Below the pieces are notes generated by a model. The model searched no databases, had not been told where the DNA came from, and saw only the letters and a program-made list of their open reading frames with translations. A stretch of DNA of 21,522 nt from a virus: IMG/VR virus record IMGVR_UViG_3300031857_001612, positions 1 through 21,522 of that record; one strand, written 5' to 3'. How positions within the stretch are numbered: position 1 is the first letter of the stretch; every line of letters starts with the position of its first letter. The translations under genes and the position numbers were made by a program. This document shows, one piece after another, positions 1 to 6,791 of the stretch.

Positions 1-232
1 GGACAAGAGCCTGACAAAGAAGCGGACATTCCGCCCAGAGTTTCCGTTCCCTAAGATGAACGTTGGTGACAGCTTTGCGGTGCGTCCAGAGGATTGTGGC
101 GCAGAGACGCTTATCCAGTGTCAGAACATGGTTACATCAGCAGCGTGTGGCTATCGTAAGGCGTTTAACAATAACTTTGGCTACACGAGCCGCCAGATGA
201 ACGGATACGTCCGTATCTGGAGAACCCAGTAA
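1..232 (+). CDS. Small conserved phage protein, 5' partial (DUF7303-like)
   Basis: The reading frame enters from the left edge (codons start at base 2) and ends at TAA 230-232, giving 76 visible residues. Visible landmarks are MNVGDSFAV near residue 20 and a C-terminal segment ending GYVRIWRTQ. The pattern 'K(M)xVGDSF ... small helix ... basic residues ... VRIWR' matches a short protein family common in phage DNA-metabolism operons (DUF7303-like by recall). Its function is unknown to me. The stop overlaps the next start (TAATG), so it belongs to the same operon. Its N-terminus lies outside the window. Confidence 0.7.
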   Translation, partial: DKSLTKKRTFRPEFPFPKMNVGDSFAVRPEDCGAETLIQCQNMVTSAACGYRKAFNNNFGYTSRQMNGYVRIWRTQ

Positions 233-456
233 TGGCAAAGCTCACATTTAGCTGGCCTATGCACGGAGATGGTGCATCACCATCGGCAAGGGATATGGAG
301 CGCCTTTTGGAGCAAAATATCGTATTCCAGTTGGACTTCCTGCAAGACGTTATGGGTGAGGCCACGCGGCTATACGAAGAGGCGCTTGAACGCTCTCGCG
401 CTCACTGGGAAGAAGTTAGGAAGCGCCGTGAAAGCGCCGACAAAGCGGGATCGTGA
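232..456 (+). CDS. Hypothetical helical protein, 74 aa
   Basis: This frame starts at an ATG that overlaps the upstream stop (TAATG) and encodes 74 residues. After a short hydrophobic/Pro start (KLTFSWPMHGDG), residues 18-70 look like one long charged helix rich in Glu, Arg and Leu. No catalytic motif is visible and I do not recognise a family. It overlaps the Ref-like nuclease gene by 29 bases. The overlap is acceptable because the nuclease start at GTG 428 has its own AGGAA motif inside this gene. Operon position suggests an accessory protein of the DNA-metabolism module (inference). Confidence 0.6.
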   Translation: MAKLTFSWPMHGDGASPSARDMERLLEQNIVFQLDFLQDVMGEATRLYEEALERSRAHWEEVRKRRESADKAGS

Positions 457-733
457 ACATATGGCGCGGGTAGGGCAAATGCCTTGCCTAGTGTGCGGAA
501 GTCAGGCAACAGTGCATCATGTCACGGGATACGCAGATCGTATGGGTCGAGTATCAAGGCGGCACGATAGAGTTGTTCCCCTATGCCCACGACACCACCA
601 GATACAGTGGGGGCCTAGAGAAAGTGTAGAGGCATTGGGCCATCAGGGCTTCTACAGGGAACATGGAATAGACTTGATGGCAGAAGCAGAAAAGTTAGCA
701 ATGAAGTTAGGAATTAGACATGATACCGAATGA
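428..733 (+). CDS. Ref-like HNH nuclease (RecA-dependent nuclease family)
   Basis: The frame gives 101 residues from GTG 428, which follows AGGAA by 5 bases. This start was preferred to an ATG at 269, which would read far through the preceding gene. The protein then begins MKAPTKRDREHMARVG, typical of the family. It carries C20-x2-C23, H30-H31, the stretch RRHDRVVPLCPRHH (C53, H56, H57) and a C-terminal GHQGFYREHGID segment. These match the zinc-binding HNH fold of phage P1 Ref-type and DUF968-like proteins, which cut DNA in RecA-dependent recombination. Recombination or displacement-loop cleavage beside SSB is the likely role (inference). At 101 aa it is the catalytic domain only, much shorter than P1 Ref. 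Confidence 0.82.
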   Translation: MKAPTKRDREHMARVGQMPCLVCGSQATVHHVTGYADRMGRVSRRHDRVVPLCPRHHQIQWGPRESVEALGHQGFYREHGIDLMAEAEKLAMKLGIRHDTE

Positions 734-1040
734 CGTTCCAATCTCTGAACGCTTTCGTTTAGCCGCGCTTGAATGGGCAGAGCTAGATAACGCCGCCAGA
801 ATGCTAGAGGAAGGAAAGACAACCTACCTCGCACAGCAGAAGACAAAACTAGGTGATATGCCGGATAGCCACGCAGAGCGGACGGTGAAGTCATCAAAGG
901 AATGGTCGGATTACATCAAGTCGATGGTCCGCTCCAAAACAGCAGCAAACAAGGCTCGTATCGAGATGGATTATCTCAAGATGCGTATGCAAGAATGGAT
1001 TGCCGCTGAAGCAAATAGCCGAGTAGAAAGGAAGCTATAA
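720..1040 (+). CDS. Conserved phage coiled-coil protein, 106 aa
   Basis: ATG 720 lies 14 bases inside the 3' end of the nuclease gene and is preceded by AGGA about eight bases upstream. The 106-residue product is almost wholly helical and charged, with conserved-looking stretches LEEGKTTYLAQ, LGDMPDSHAERTVKSS and EYxx-type heptads such as IEMDYLKMRMQEW. I recall this arrangement ('leucine-rich helix, LGDMPxSxAE, KxSxEWxxYI, long helix') as a common small protein in phage recombination/replication operons. No biochemical function is known to me. The stop overlaps the GapR-like start (TAATG), so translation is probably coupled. Confidence 0.72.
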   Translation: MIPNDVPISERFRLAALEWAELDNAARMLEEGKTTYLAQQKTKLGDMPDSHAERTVKSSKEWSDYIKSMVRSKTAANKARIEMDYLKMRMQEWIAAEANSRVERKL

Positions 1041-1276
1041 TGAGTGACTTAGTAGCAGCAGATGAATTGCGTCTGTTGATTGAGCGCATTGAGAATTTAG
1101 AGGCCGACAAGCGTGGCGTGCTGGAAGACATTAAGAACGTCTATTCAGAAGCCAAGAGCCGTGGGTTCGATCCCAAGATTATGCGGCAGATTATCAAGCT
1201 GCGTGCGATGGAGAGCCACGAACGAGCCGAGTGGGAAGCTGTGCTTGACACATATGTAACAGCATTGGGGATGTAA
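1040..1276 (+). CDS. GapR-like (DUF2312) DNA-binding protein
   Basis: The 78-residue product aligns along its full length with the GapR/DUF2312 family. It begins AADELRLLIERIENLE, followed by a KRGVLEDIKNVYSEAK helix, GFDPK(I/V)MRQIIKLR and a terminal helix ending VLDTYVTALGM. Cellular GapR is a tetrameric clamp that binds over-twisted DNA ahead of replication and transcription forks and stimulates topoisomerases. It is characteristic of Alphaproteobacteria and their phages, and is therefore the best host clue in the window. Here it sits in the DNA-metabolism operon just upstream of SSB. The start has a clear AAGGAAG eight bases upstream. A role on replicating phage DNA is inferred. Confidence 0.9.
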   Translation: MSDLVAADELRLLIERIENLEADKRGVLEDIKNVYSEAKSRGFDPKIMRQIIKLRAMESHERAEWEAVLDTYVTALGM

Positions 1277-1277
1277 G

Positions 1278-1679
1278 ATGGCGAAGATTATTATTCAAAA
1301 ATGCAACCTTGGCCGCGATGCCGAGTTGAAGAAAACCAAGAATGGGGACGACGTTTTGACGTTTCCTGTAGGCGCATCTCAGGGACATGGAGATAACAAG
1401 AAAACCAACTGGTTCCGCTGCTCCGTTTGGGGAAAGCGCGCCGTGTCTCTTGCTCCATATCTTGTCAAAGGCACATCTGTTGGTGTAATTGGTGAGCTTG
1501 AAATTGATGAATATGAAGGAAAGACGCAGCACAAAATCTCTGTTGATCCAAACGGATTAGAGATTTTCCCTCGTCAAGATGGCGGTGAGCGTAAACCAAC
1601 GGCGCACGATAAGGCCAAGGCTAATGGATACCAGCGCCAGCCGTTTGACGACGACCTGTCAGACGAGGTTCCATTTTGA
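1278..1679 (+). CDS. ssb: Single-stranded DNA-binding protein (SSB)
   Basis: The 133-residue protein has the order expected of bacterial-type SSB. An N-terminal OB-fold (residues about 1-100) includes NLGRDAELKKTKNGDDVLTF, TNWFRCSVWGKRA, the YLVKGTSVGVIGEL strand and a GKTQHKISV segment. A short flexible linker follows, then an acidic C-terminal tip (DDDLSDEVPF) like the one that recruits partner proteins in cellular SSBs. It coats single-stranded DNA during phage replication and recombination. The start follows the GapR-like stop by one base, with GGGG upstream. The intact acidic tail suggests it can dock host or phage recombination proteins (inference). Confidence 0.92.
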   Translation: MAKIIIQKCNLGRDAELKKTKNGDDVLTFPVGASQGHGDNKKTNWFRCSVWGKRAVSLAPYLVKGTSVGVIGELEIDEYEGKTQHKISVDPNGLEIFPRQDGGERKPTAHDKAKANGYQRQPFDDDLSDEVPF

Positions 1680-1690
1680 CGGAGATTGAT

Positions 1691-1900
1691 ATGGCAGCCC
1701 TACAAGAAGCCCGTGAGAAAGTCGCAAAAGCCTATTTAGAGGGCTCTGTTGTGTATCGCGGTATTTTGTCAGGGCAGTGGGATAGGGGAGAGTTGGTTCA
1801 ATCCGCTCTCCGCGATCTCGTTAACGCGGGTGAGGACTATGCGCGGCTTCCAGAGGAATTGCCGCCAGATACACCCTTAAATACTATTGACGACGAATAG
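1691..1900 (+). CDS. Small hypothetical helical protein, 69 aa
   Basis: This is the last gene of the rightward operon. ATG 1691 is chosen because GGAG lies at 1681-1684. A TTG at 1676, overlapping the SSB stop, would add five residues and cannot be excluded. The product is acidic and helical (AALQEAREKVAKAYLEG, then GELVQSALRDLVNAGEDYARL) with a Pro-containing tail (LPEELPPDTPLN). I see no catalytic or DNA-binding motif and do not recognise the family. The terminator begins about 50 bases after its stop. Confidence 0.65.
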   Translation: MAALQEAREKVAKAYLEGSVVYRGILSGQWDRGELVQSALRDLVNAGEDYARLPEELPPDTPLNTIDDE

Positions 1901-1953
1901 GGATTGTGTAAATTCGCGAGGCTTGCCACACAAGCATCCTCTCGTTGTTGGGG

Positions 1954-1997
1954 AAAGGGTCGGACACCGTTGGGGGACTGTCCGGCCCTTTTCTTTT
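1954..1997 (+). terminator. Rho-independent terminator of the rightward operon
   Basis: A 10-bp stem (1957-1966 GGGTCGGACA with 1979-1988 TGTCCGGCCC, one G-U pair) is followed by TTTTCTTTT (1989-1997). The AAA before the stem can pair with the first three T's. The loop is 12 bases. Placement directly after the last + strand gene and facing the minus-strand operon fits a transcription stop. In the other direction the tract after the stem is only TTTCCCC, so strong bidirectional activity is not supported. Confidence 0.85.
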
Positions 1998-2054
1998 GTG
2001 ATTTATTTTTGTCCCATCCCGACAACCAAACTGGCTTTACAGTATATGTCAGTA

Positions 2055-2082
2055 GGATGTTGTTTCGGGGGTTCCAACATCC
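2055..2082. repeat. Perfect 8-bp inverted repeat (hairpin)
   Basis: GGATGTTG (2055-2062) is repeated as its exact reverse complement CAACATCC (2075-2082) around a 12-base loop that contains GGGGG. After one mismatch the outer GT/AC bases can add two more pairs. There is no T-tract on either side in either orientation, so it does not look like an intrinsic terminator. It may be an RNA structure or a protein-binding dyad. Confidence 0.6.
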
Positions 2083-2090
2083 AACGTGCC

Positions 2091-2126
2091 GGGGCGGTGG
2101 TGTATCGGGATCTGCATCACTGCCCC
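2091..2126 (+). other. 14-bp hairpin favouring + strand RNA
   Basis: Bases 2091-2104 (GGGGCGGTGGTGTA) pair with 2113-2126 (TGCATCACTGCCCC) over 14 continuous positions with an 8-base loop. Three pairs are G-U wobbles when read as + strand RNA but become A-C mismatches on the minus strand. Folding is therefore favoured in a + transcript, although the flanking genes run on the minus strand. No U-tract follows. It could be part of a small RNA, a 3'-end structure of + read-through transcripts or an antisense element (inference). Confidence 0.5.
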
Positions 2127-2127
2127 A

Positions 2128-2247
2128 TTACCGCAAGTGAGACTTAGGCCCCAGCTTCTTACGATGACGTAGACCAGCGGGTTGATGGCGGCGCTTCTTG
2201 CGCTGCTGCGGTGTCCATGGAGTTTCTTTGGAAGCCTTTTTAGCCAT
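2128..2247 (-). CDS. Very basic 39-aa peptide, last gene of the late operon
   Basis: ATG 2247 to TAA 2128 encodes 39 residues: MAKKASKETPWTPQQRKKRR, then a second half that includes LRHRKKLGPKSHLR. Fourteen residues are Lys/Arg, three are His and only one is acidic. The start lies one base after the stop of the GNAT-like virion gene, with GAGGG about nine bases upstream. This supports translation as the final cistron of the late operon. The composition resembles nucleic-acid-binding peptides. I do not recognise a family. A packaged DNA-binding peptide or a small regulator are both possible. Confidence 0.55.
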   Translation of the reverse strand: MAKKASKETPWTPQQRKKRRHQPAGLRHRKKLGPKSHLR

Positions 2248-2248
2248 G

Positions 2249-2935
2249 CTACTGACCCTCAGATGGCAAGCGATACATACTATCACTTATTGTAAAGTCT
2301 TTATTTTTTCCTTTGTTTTGAACAAAACCAAAACGCTTATAAAAATCAGACAGTCGATTAGTGGAAGATGCGCCAAAACTAATATCTGGAGTAAGGGTAA
2401 TAACTTTACCCTCTGCATCTGCTGCCTCTGACAGGCGCGTCATAATATCAGTTCCAATACCAGAAGACCTTTTAGGCTTTGGAACTTCAATAAGATTTAA
2501 TGAGACAGAGTTAGGCCGATTTGAAATAGATAACTTAACGCCATTTTGCTCTGCGTATCTGATAACATCATCAATCTTTGACCCAATTCTGCCTCCGGGA
2601 ATAGCGCCCAATGCAGCCAGAATACCTAGTTTTGCGGCATCCCCATATTCTCCGCGCTGAAATGCCCCACGAGACTGAACTAGATTTTCCTCAGAGCCAA
2701 GACCTGTTGCAAAATCAAGAATGCCTTGGATTTTACGAGAGACATCTACGCCCGCCTTAGTGTTGGGCGTTACAAATTCAGCAATCTTTTGAGATATTGG
2801 GCGATATGCTGGACGAAGAGCGCCAGTTGCAACTGTTGGCCGATTAACCTCACGGCGCAGGCCTTGCGTCAAGTCACGGCGTGGAGCCGCGCCAAAGCCA
2901 AAAACGTCAGCAATGCGAATGGGCTTTTTAGCCAT
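2249..2935 (-). CDS. Virion-associated protein with C-terminal GNAT-like domain
   Basis: The 228-residue product has two parts. Residues 1-120 are basic and Gly/Ala-rich, with the mildly hydrophobic helix AAKLGILAALGAIPGG (100-115), and resemble linkers of phage internal proteins. Residues 125-224 look like a GNAT fold: NSVSLNLIEVPKPKRSSGIG with the acyl-CoA-loop-like RSSGIG (156-161), a following helix TDIMTRLSEAA, then LSDFYKRFGFV, the typical 'YxxxGF' end of acetyltransferases. Its start overlaps the stop of the transglycosylase gene (TAATG). Association with ejection-protein genes suggests a virion or ejected protein. Whether it acetylates anything is unknown. Confidence 0.65.
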   Translation of the reverse strand: MAKKPIRIADVFGFGAAPRRDLTQGLRREVNRPTVATGALRPAYRPISQKIAEFVTPNTKAGVDVSRKIQGILDFATGLGSEENLVQSRGAFQRGEYGDAAKLGILAALGAIPGGRIGSKIDDVIRYAEQNGVKLSISNRPNSVSLNLIEVPKPKRSSGIGTDIMTRLSEAADAEGKVITLTPDISFGASSTNRLSDFYKRFGFVQNKGKNKDFTISDSMYRLPSEGQ

Positions 2936-3522
2936 TAGAACAATCCATCAAGAATGCCGGGGGTCTTCTTCGTCTGGCGCTTGCGCTTTCCGACCATGCC
3001 AATTTTTGACAACAGCGACGCGAAGTTGCTTTCTGTCTCAGCTTCTACGTCAAACGGCGTAGGCTCTTGCAGTTTAAGCGTGAGAGGCTTGCCCGGCTCT
3101 GAGCGAGCAATTGGCTTCGCAACATCGGTTATCGGCTTTGTGATTGGCTTAATCGCCGCCTCAAATTTGCGGACATAATCCCTCGTCTCCTTGAAGGGAG
3201 GGATGCCGCCATATTTACGGACATTTCCGGGGCCAGCATTGTATGCAGCAGCAGCTAGGATTGCGTCACCATCAAACTGGTTAAACAGCTTTTTGAAATA
3301 CATCACGCCGCCACGGATATTATCTTTCCAGTCGTTGATGTTTACGCCCTGCTCCTTCGCAGTTGCAGGCATAAGCTGCATTGGGCCAATAGCCCCAGCC
3401 TTAGAGCGACCAATATTCAAACCACCAGAGCTTTCATTCATGATGATAGCTTTGATGTATTCGCGGGGAACGCCTTGCCGATCAGCTTCCTGAAGGGCAA
3501 AGTTTACGATGTTTTTATCCAT
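2935..3522 (-). CDS. Virion lytic transglycosylase (SLT domain)
   Basis: The 195-residue protein carries a soluble lytic transglycosylase domain in residues 1-130. It has the catalytic Glu30 in IIMNESSGG, the signature GAIGPMQLMPATA (about 43-55), NIRGGVMYFKKLF and AAAAYNAGPGNV with the substrate-binding AYNAG. The remaining ~65 residues are basic and Pro/Lys-rich and end KKTPGILDGLF. There is no signal peptide, so it is more likely a virion component that opens the peptidoglycan during DNA entry than the lysis enzyme; a GH19 endolysin is encoded separately. It is coupled to both neighbours by TAATG overlaps and sits between ejection-type proteins, which supports that role. Confidence 0.88.
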   Translation of the reverse strand: MDKNIVNFALQEADRQGVPREYIKAIIMNESSGGLNIGRSKAGAIGPMQLMPATAKEQGVNINDWKDNIRGGVMYFKKLFNQFDGDAILAAAAYNAGPGNVRKYGGIPPFKETRDYVRKFEAAIKPITKPITDVAKPIARSEPGKPLTLKLQEPTPFDVEAETESNFASLLSKIGMVGKRKRQTKKTPGILDGLF

Positions 3523-6092
3523 TAGCGTCCACCATATGGGCCAAGTATTGCACTCAGGTCAGCGTTAATCAAATCCTGCTCCACGTTTTGCATTCCAGAG
3601 CCATATTGCGCACCAGCAAGGGCCGACGCTCGCAATGCAGGGCTTTTTGAATACGCCTCAACCATGCGGGAAAGTGAAGGAAGGCTCCCGGCCACACGGC
3701 CAGCAGCAAGAGCGGTCTCACCAACCACGCGAGGTGACATTGCCGGAAGCGTAAGAAGTGCTGCTGGGGAAAGAGGAAGCCCGAAAGCTCCACCAGCAGC
3801 ATAAGTGCCACCAAGAGCAACACCACCTAAACCGCGTGGAGTGACAGAAGATGCCATCTGCCCAGCAAGAAGAGGCATCAACTGACCAGTTGGGTCGAGT
3901 TGCGCCAAACGCATACCGCGAGAAACACGCTCGCCATAATTAGTGTTTGCGTCATTCCGCATAATTGAAAGCAACTTGCGGTTTGCTGTGTCACTGCGAA
4001 CCTGCTTTCCGCCGAGGCTGAATGTGCTTTCCAATTGGAAAAGCTCATCCTGAGCCGCCTCGTAATCTTTCATCATCTGGTCGTATAGAGGATCGGCCTC
4101 TACCAGCTTCTGGCGGACACCTTGGTAGGCATCCCGTGCAATACGGGCGCTATCCGTATCAAACTTGCCAGCAACCTTTGAGCCGCGCTCATAAAGGTCT
4201 TTCTTAAACTGGTCGATGGCGAGAGGTTCAGCCTTTGCAGGATTTTTCTGAATTGAAGCGGAGTAATCCTCAACCATATCGCGCATAGTTTCCCAAGCGC
4301 GATGGCTTGTCGGCATATTCTTACGCGAATAAGTGCCATAATTCTCAGGACGCAAATCCTGAATTGTCTGGCGAATATCGTCAAAATTAACAGGCTGCGC
4401 TTGCGAGCCAAACTCTTGACGAGCCTTTTTGTATTGCTGAGAAGCGAGGCTACGAAGATTACGGACGCTCTGCGTGGCAAGGTCTACTGTCCTGCGGGTG
4501 ACGCTTTCAGGTTCACGCAATCCAGCAGTCGCCGCCTCATAAGGTTGAGTAGGCTCAGCGCCGAATGGGCGAGTTTTACCAGCTTGGAAAAGCGTCGATA
4601 TAGTTTCTCCGCCAACGCCGGAAGGGAACCCGGCCAGCGATGCTGTGGCATCACTTGCAAATTGACCGGCGGCAGGTGTCGCAGGAACGCGACGGCGAAT
4701 AGCTTCACGAACTGAGGGAGCCGTCCCGCGAGCGGTTTCAACGATAAGGGAGAGCGGATCAAGTTTAGTCGAAATAGCAGAAGTGATTTCAGCCGGACGA
4801 GTAAGGCCAGATACCTTCATGCCGAAACCAGCAGCCCCAGTGATAAGGCTGAGGTCCCCAGCAAACCCAACAGGATCGGTAATCATCGTGCGCTTGATGT
4901 TATCAAGGCCGCCGTAACGCTCGCCAAGGGCATCAGAAACAGCCTGAAGCGTTTTTCCGTCGGCGTCGCCCATGCCAGCAGCAGACGCGAGGTCACGAAC
5001 CAAATCAATGGTTGTCTTTGTCGTCCCCTGAGGGGTCATAGAGACAGCACTACGCACAGCGTCAATTGGCAACGCAGCAATGCCAGCCATCAAGTTGTAA
5101 GCTGATGCAGGGACGTTCTTAACAGCCTGTGCGGCGGCATCCAAAAGGCCAACGTTCTTAGTCGCTGATGCGTCAACCTTGCTGTAGTCGAAACCACTAA
5201 TTGCAGATCGAGTTTGATTGTTCAGCTTTGCAAGTCGAGCGCCTTCATTTAACGCATCTGCGCGATATGGACCTACATTTTCAGTAGTCGCAATGCCCTC
5301 ACGAACAGCAACTTTAGAAACAACGTCAGCATAGCCCTCTTTTGTGAAACCGGGGCTTTGGATATACGAAATGATCTCTGCCGCGCCCTGCGGTGAGAAG
5401 CGGTATCCCTCGATGTCTGTTCCTTGCGCGGTTCCACCAGAAGGCGTGACTTTAGTAGTGGCCTTCGATGGGTCTGCTTTCCCATCAAATTGCGCATTAA
5501 ACTCTTTGAGTTGCGGCGCATAAAGATTTGTAAAGCTATCGCCGATAACCTGATCTACAGGCACATCAGCTGCTTTAGCCCGCTTCGTATAATCATTACG
5601 GGCAGCATTATACGCGACTTTTTGCGCTTCTAATTTATTGCGCAGCGTAGCAAATAGTTTCCTGCGGCCTTCTGGCGAAAACTTTGCGCCATCCCAAAGT
5701 TCACGGGAAAACGACTGAAGCATTCGCTGGCGAGTGTTTTCAATAGCCTCGCTGACCGCATTTTGCTCCTCGCCACGAACGACTGAACCGGGGTCCCAAA
5801 TCTTTGCAGCGGCATAGGTTAGCGCAAGGTCGTCTGCGCCAGTTTTTGCGTCCATAACGGCCACAAGAGCTGGAAGAGCAACCTCATATTCAGCAATAGC
5901 GGGGTCTTTTTTATACCCCTTTGTCAGATCAAAAGCGAACTTTTGACGCTCAAGCCTCTCATTATATTCCTGAGTTGGTGTGCGTGGAGTTGGCTTATCC
6001 TCAGGCTTGCCGATAACAATTGATGGCCCGCCAGCACGATTGCCGCCAAGGTTGAGCTGCTGAAGAATGCGCGGATCGGTAATTTCTGCCAT
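3522..6092 (-). CDS. Large internal virion / ejection protein, 856 aa
   Basis: This is the longest gene in the window. It is mostly charged helices in residues 1-300, followed by Ala/Gly-rich amphipathic helices (about 310-480). A further helical region follows, and near the C-terminus a Gly/Ala/Leu-rich hydrophobic stretch (about 745-800, with GLGGVALGGTYAAGGAFGLP) that could insert in membranes. I find no enzymatic motif. Length, composition and position next to a transglycosylase match the large ejection proteins of podoviruses (equivalents of T7 gp15/gp16 or P22 gp16/gp20), though I see no clear sequence similarity. AGGA lies about eight bases before ATG 6092. Function is inferred from context. 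Confidence 0.7.
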   Translation of the reverse strand: MAEITDPRILQQLNLGGNRAGGPSIVIGKPEDKPTPRTPTQEYNERLERQKFAFDLTKGYKKDPAIAEYEVALPALVAVMDAKTGADDLALTYAAAKIWDPGSVVRGEEQNAVSEAIENTRQRMLQSFSRELWDGAKFSPEGRRKLFATLRNKLEAQKVAYNAARNDYTKRAKAADVPVDQVIGDSFTNLYAPQLKEFNAQFDGKADPSKATTKVTPSGGTAQGTDIEGYRFSPQGAAEIISYIQSPGFTKEGYADVVSKVAVREGIATTENVGPYRADALNEGARLAKLNNQTRSAISGFDYSKVDASATKNVGLLDAAAQAVKNVPASAYNLMAGIAALPIDAVRSAVSMTPQGTTKTTIDLVRDLASAAGMGDADGKTLQAVSDALGERYGGLDNIKRTMITDPVGFAGDLSLITGAAGFGMKVSGLTRPAEITSAISTKLDPLSLIVETARGTAPSVREAIRRRVPATPAAGQFASDATASLAGFPSGVGGETISTLFQAGKTRPFGAEPTQPYEAATAGLREPESVTRRTVDLATQSVRNLRSLASQQYKKARQEFGSQAQPVNFDDIRQTIQDLRPENYGTYSRKNMPTSHRAWETMRDMVEDYSASIQKNPAKAEPLAIDQFKKDLYERGSKVAGKFDTDSARIARDAYQGVRQKLVEADPLYDQMMKDYEAAQDELFQLESTFSLGGKQVRSDTANRKLLSIMRNDANTNYGERVSRGMRLAQLDPTGQLMPLLAGQMASSVTPRGLGGVALGGTYAAGGAFGLPLSPAALLTLPAMSPRVVGETALAAGRVAGSLPSLSRMVEAYSKSPALRASALAGAQYGSGMQNVEQDLINADLSAILGPYGGR

Positions 6093-6101
6093 TTTTAAAT
6101 C

Positions 6102-6788
6102 CTAGATAGGGTAGGCTTTGCCGCCGATAACGATTGCTCGCTTGGCTTCTTGAGTATCTGGGTCTGTATATTCTTGATAAGAAATACCCATGCCCGGAAC
6201 TTGGGCAGTTCCTTGTGGCGTTTGAATAAATTGCGGCTGTCCATATCGTTGAGTGATATACGCATTAAATGCAGGTGTGCCGGGAGTTAGGCCAAGGCTA
6301 ACAGCCTCACGCTCTGCCGTAGTAGCGCCATAATCACGAGGAGACATCTTCTTAATAAGATACTCTTCTTTCCCCTTGTCAGTCAGGGACATGAAGAAGT
6401 CTTTTTCAGCAGGATCAGTAATCCGAGAAGCTGCTTGCGTAACGAATGCCTCACGCTGAGCCTTTTCAGCAGCAGCTTTGCGAAGCTCTTGGATTTGCAG
6501 AGCGCCCTGAACTTCAGCCAATTTCTGCTGTTGGATGCCGCGAACAACATCCTGTGGGCTGGTCTGACTGCCGCGAGATACGGACTTCAGAAGAGCGCCA
6601 AGAGCCGACAGTTTGTCACCGCTGGAGAGCGTTCCACCAAGTTGCCCACTCATAATCTGCAGCAAGCGATTGGTAAGGTCTGGTCTGCTATCCGTGGCAG
6701 GCGTGGCAGCAGCCGCACCAGCAGGTGGCATGGTGTCCGAGATAAGGGTCGTAGGCCCTTTGCGCTTAAAATAATCTTCTAGGCTCAT
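6102..6788 (-). CDS. Hypothetical virion protein, 228 aa
   Basis: The product begins MSLEDYFKRKGPTTLI, has a low-complexity Ala/Pro segment (22-32) and then a helical Gln/Ala-rich core (about 38-150), including GDKLSALGALLKSV and GIQQQKLAEVQGALQIQELR. The C-terminal region is beta-like (TPQGTAQVPGMGISYQEY, IVIGGKAYPI). No catalytic motif is visible and no cysteines occur. It lies between two presumed internal virion proteins and is preceded by GGGGT. A virion assembly or ejection role is likely from context only. Confidence 0.62.
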   Translation of the reverse strand: MSLEDYFKRKGPTTLISDTMPPAGAAAATPATDSRPDLTNRLLQIMSGQLGGTLSSGDKLSALGALLKSVSRGSQTSPQDVVRGIQQQKLAEVQGALQIQELRKAAAEKAQREAFVTQAASRITDPAEKDFFMSLTDKGKEEYLIKKMSPRDYGATTAEREAVSLGLTPGTPAFNAYITQRYGQPQFIQTPQGTAQVPGMGISYQEYTDPDTQEAKRAIVIGGKAYPI

Positions 6789-6791
6789 GTC

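Larger units (their letters stand above)
1998..2127. other. Non-coding convergence region with two hairpins
   Basis: About 130 bases between the + strand terminator and the last minus-strand gene contain no credible gene. They hold a perfect 8-bp inverted repeat (2055-2062/2075-2082) and a 14-bp stem (2091-2104/2113-2126), each described separately. A weak promoter-like pair can be drawn for the + strand (CCGACA near 2018 and TATATG about 18 bases later). It matches consensus at only four of six positions in each box and is not asserted as a promoter. Confidence 0.5.

Noticed and set aside
269-427. Upstream extension of the Ref-like nuclease
   Set aside because: The extra residues are a shifted translation of the preceding 74-aa gene. 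GTG 428 has AGGAA upstream and gives the family-typical N-terminus.
2018-2049. + strand promoter (CCGACA ... TATATG)
   Set aside because: Each box matches consensus at only four of six positions; too weak to list as a feature without transcript data.
2030-2130. tRNA-like GTTC-containing stretch in the convergence region
   Set aside because: A GGTTC-like element is present but no acceptor stem, D-arm or anticodon stem can be drawn in the right spacing.
1887-2147. Two overlapping + strand frames after the DNA-metabolism operon
   Set aside because: They run through the terminator and both hairpins, have no Shine-Dalgarno and encode no recognisable protein pattern.
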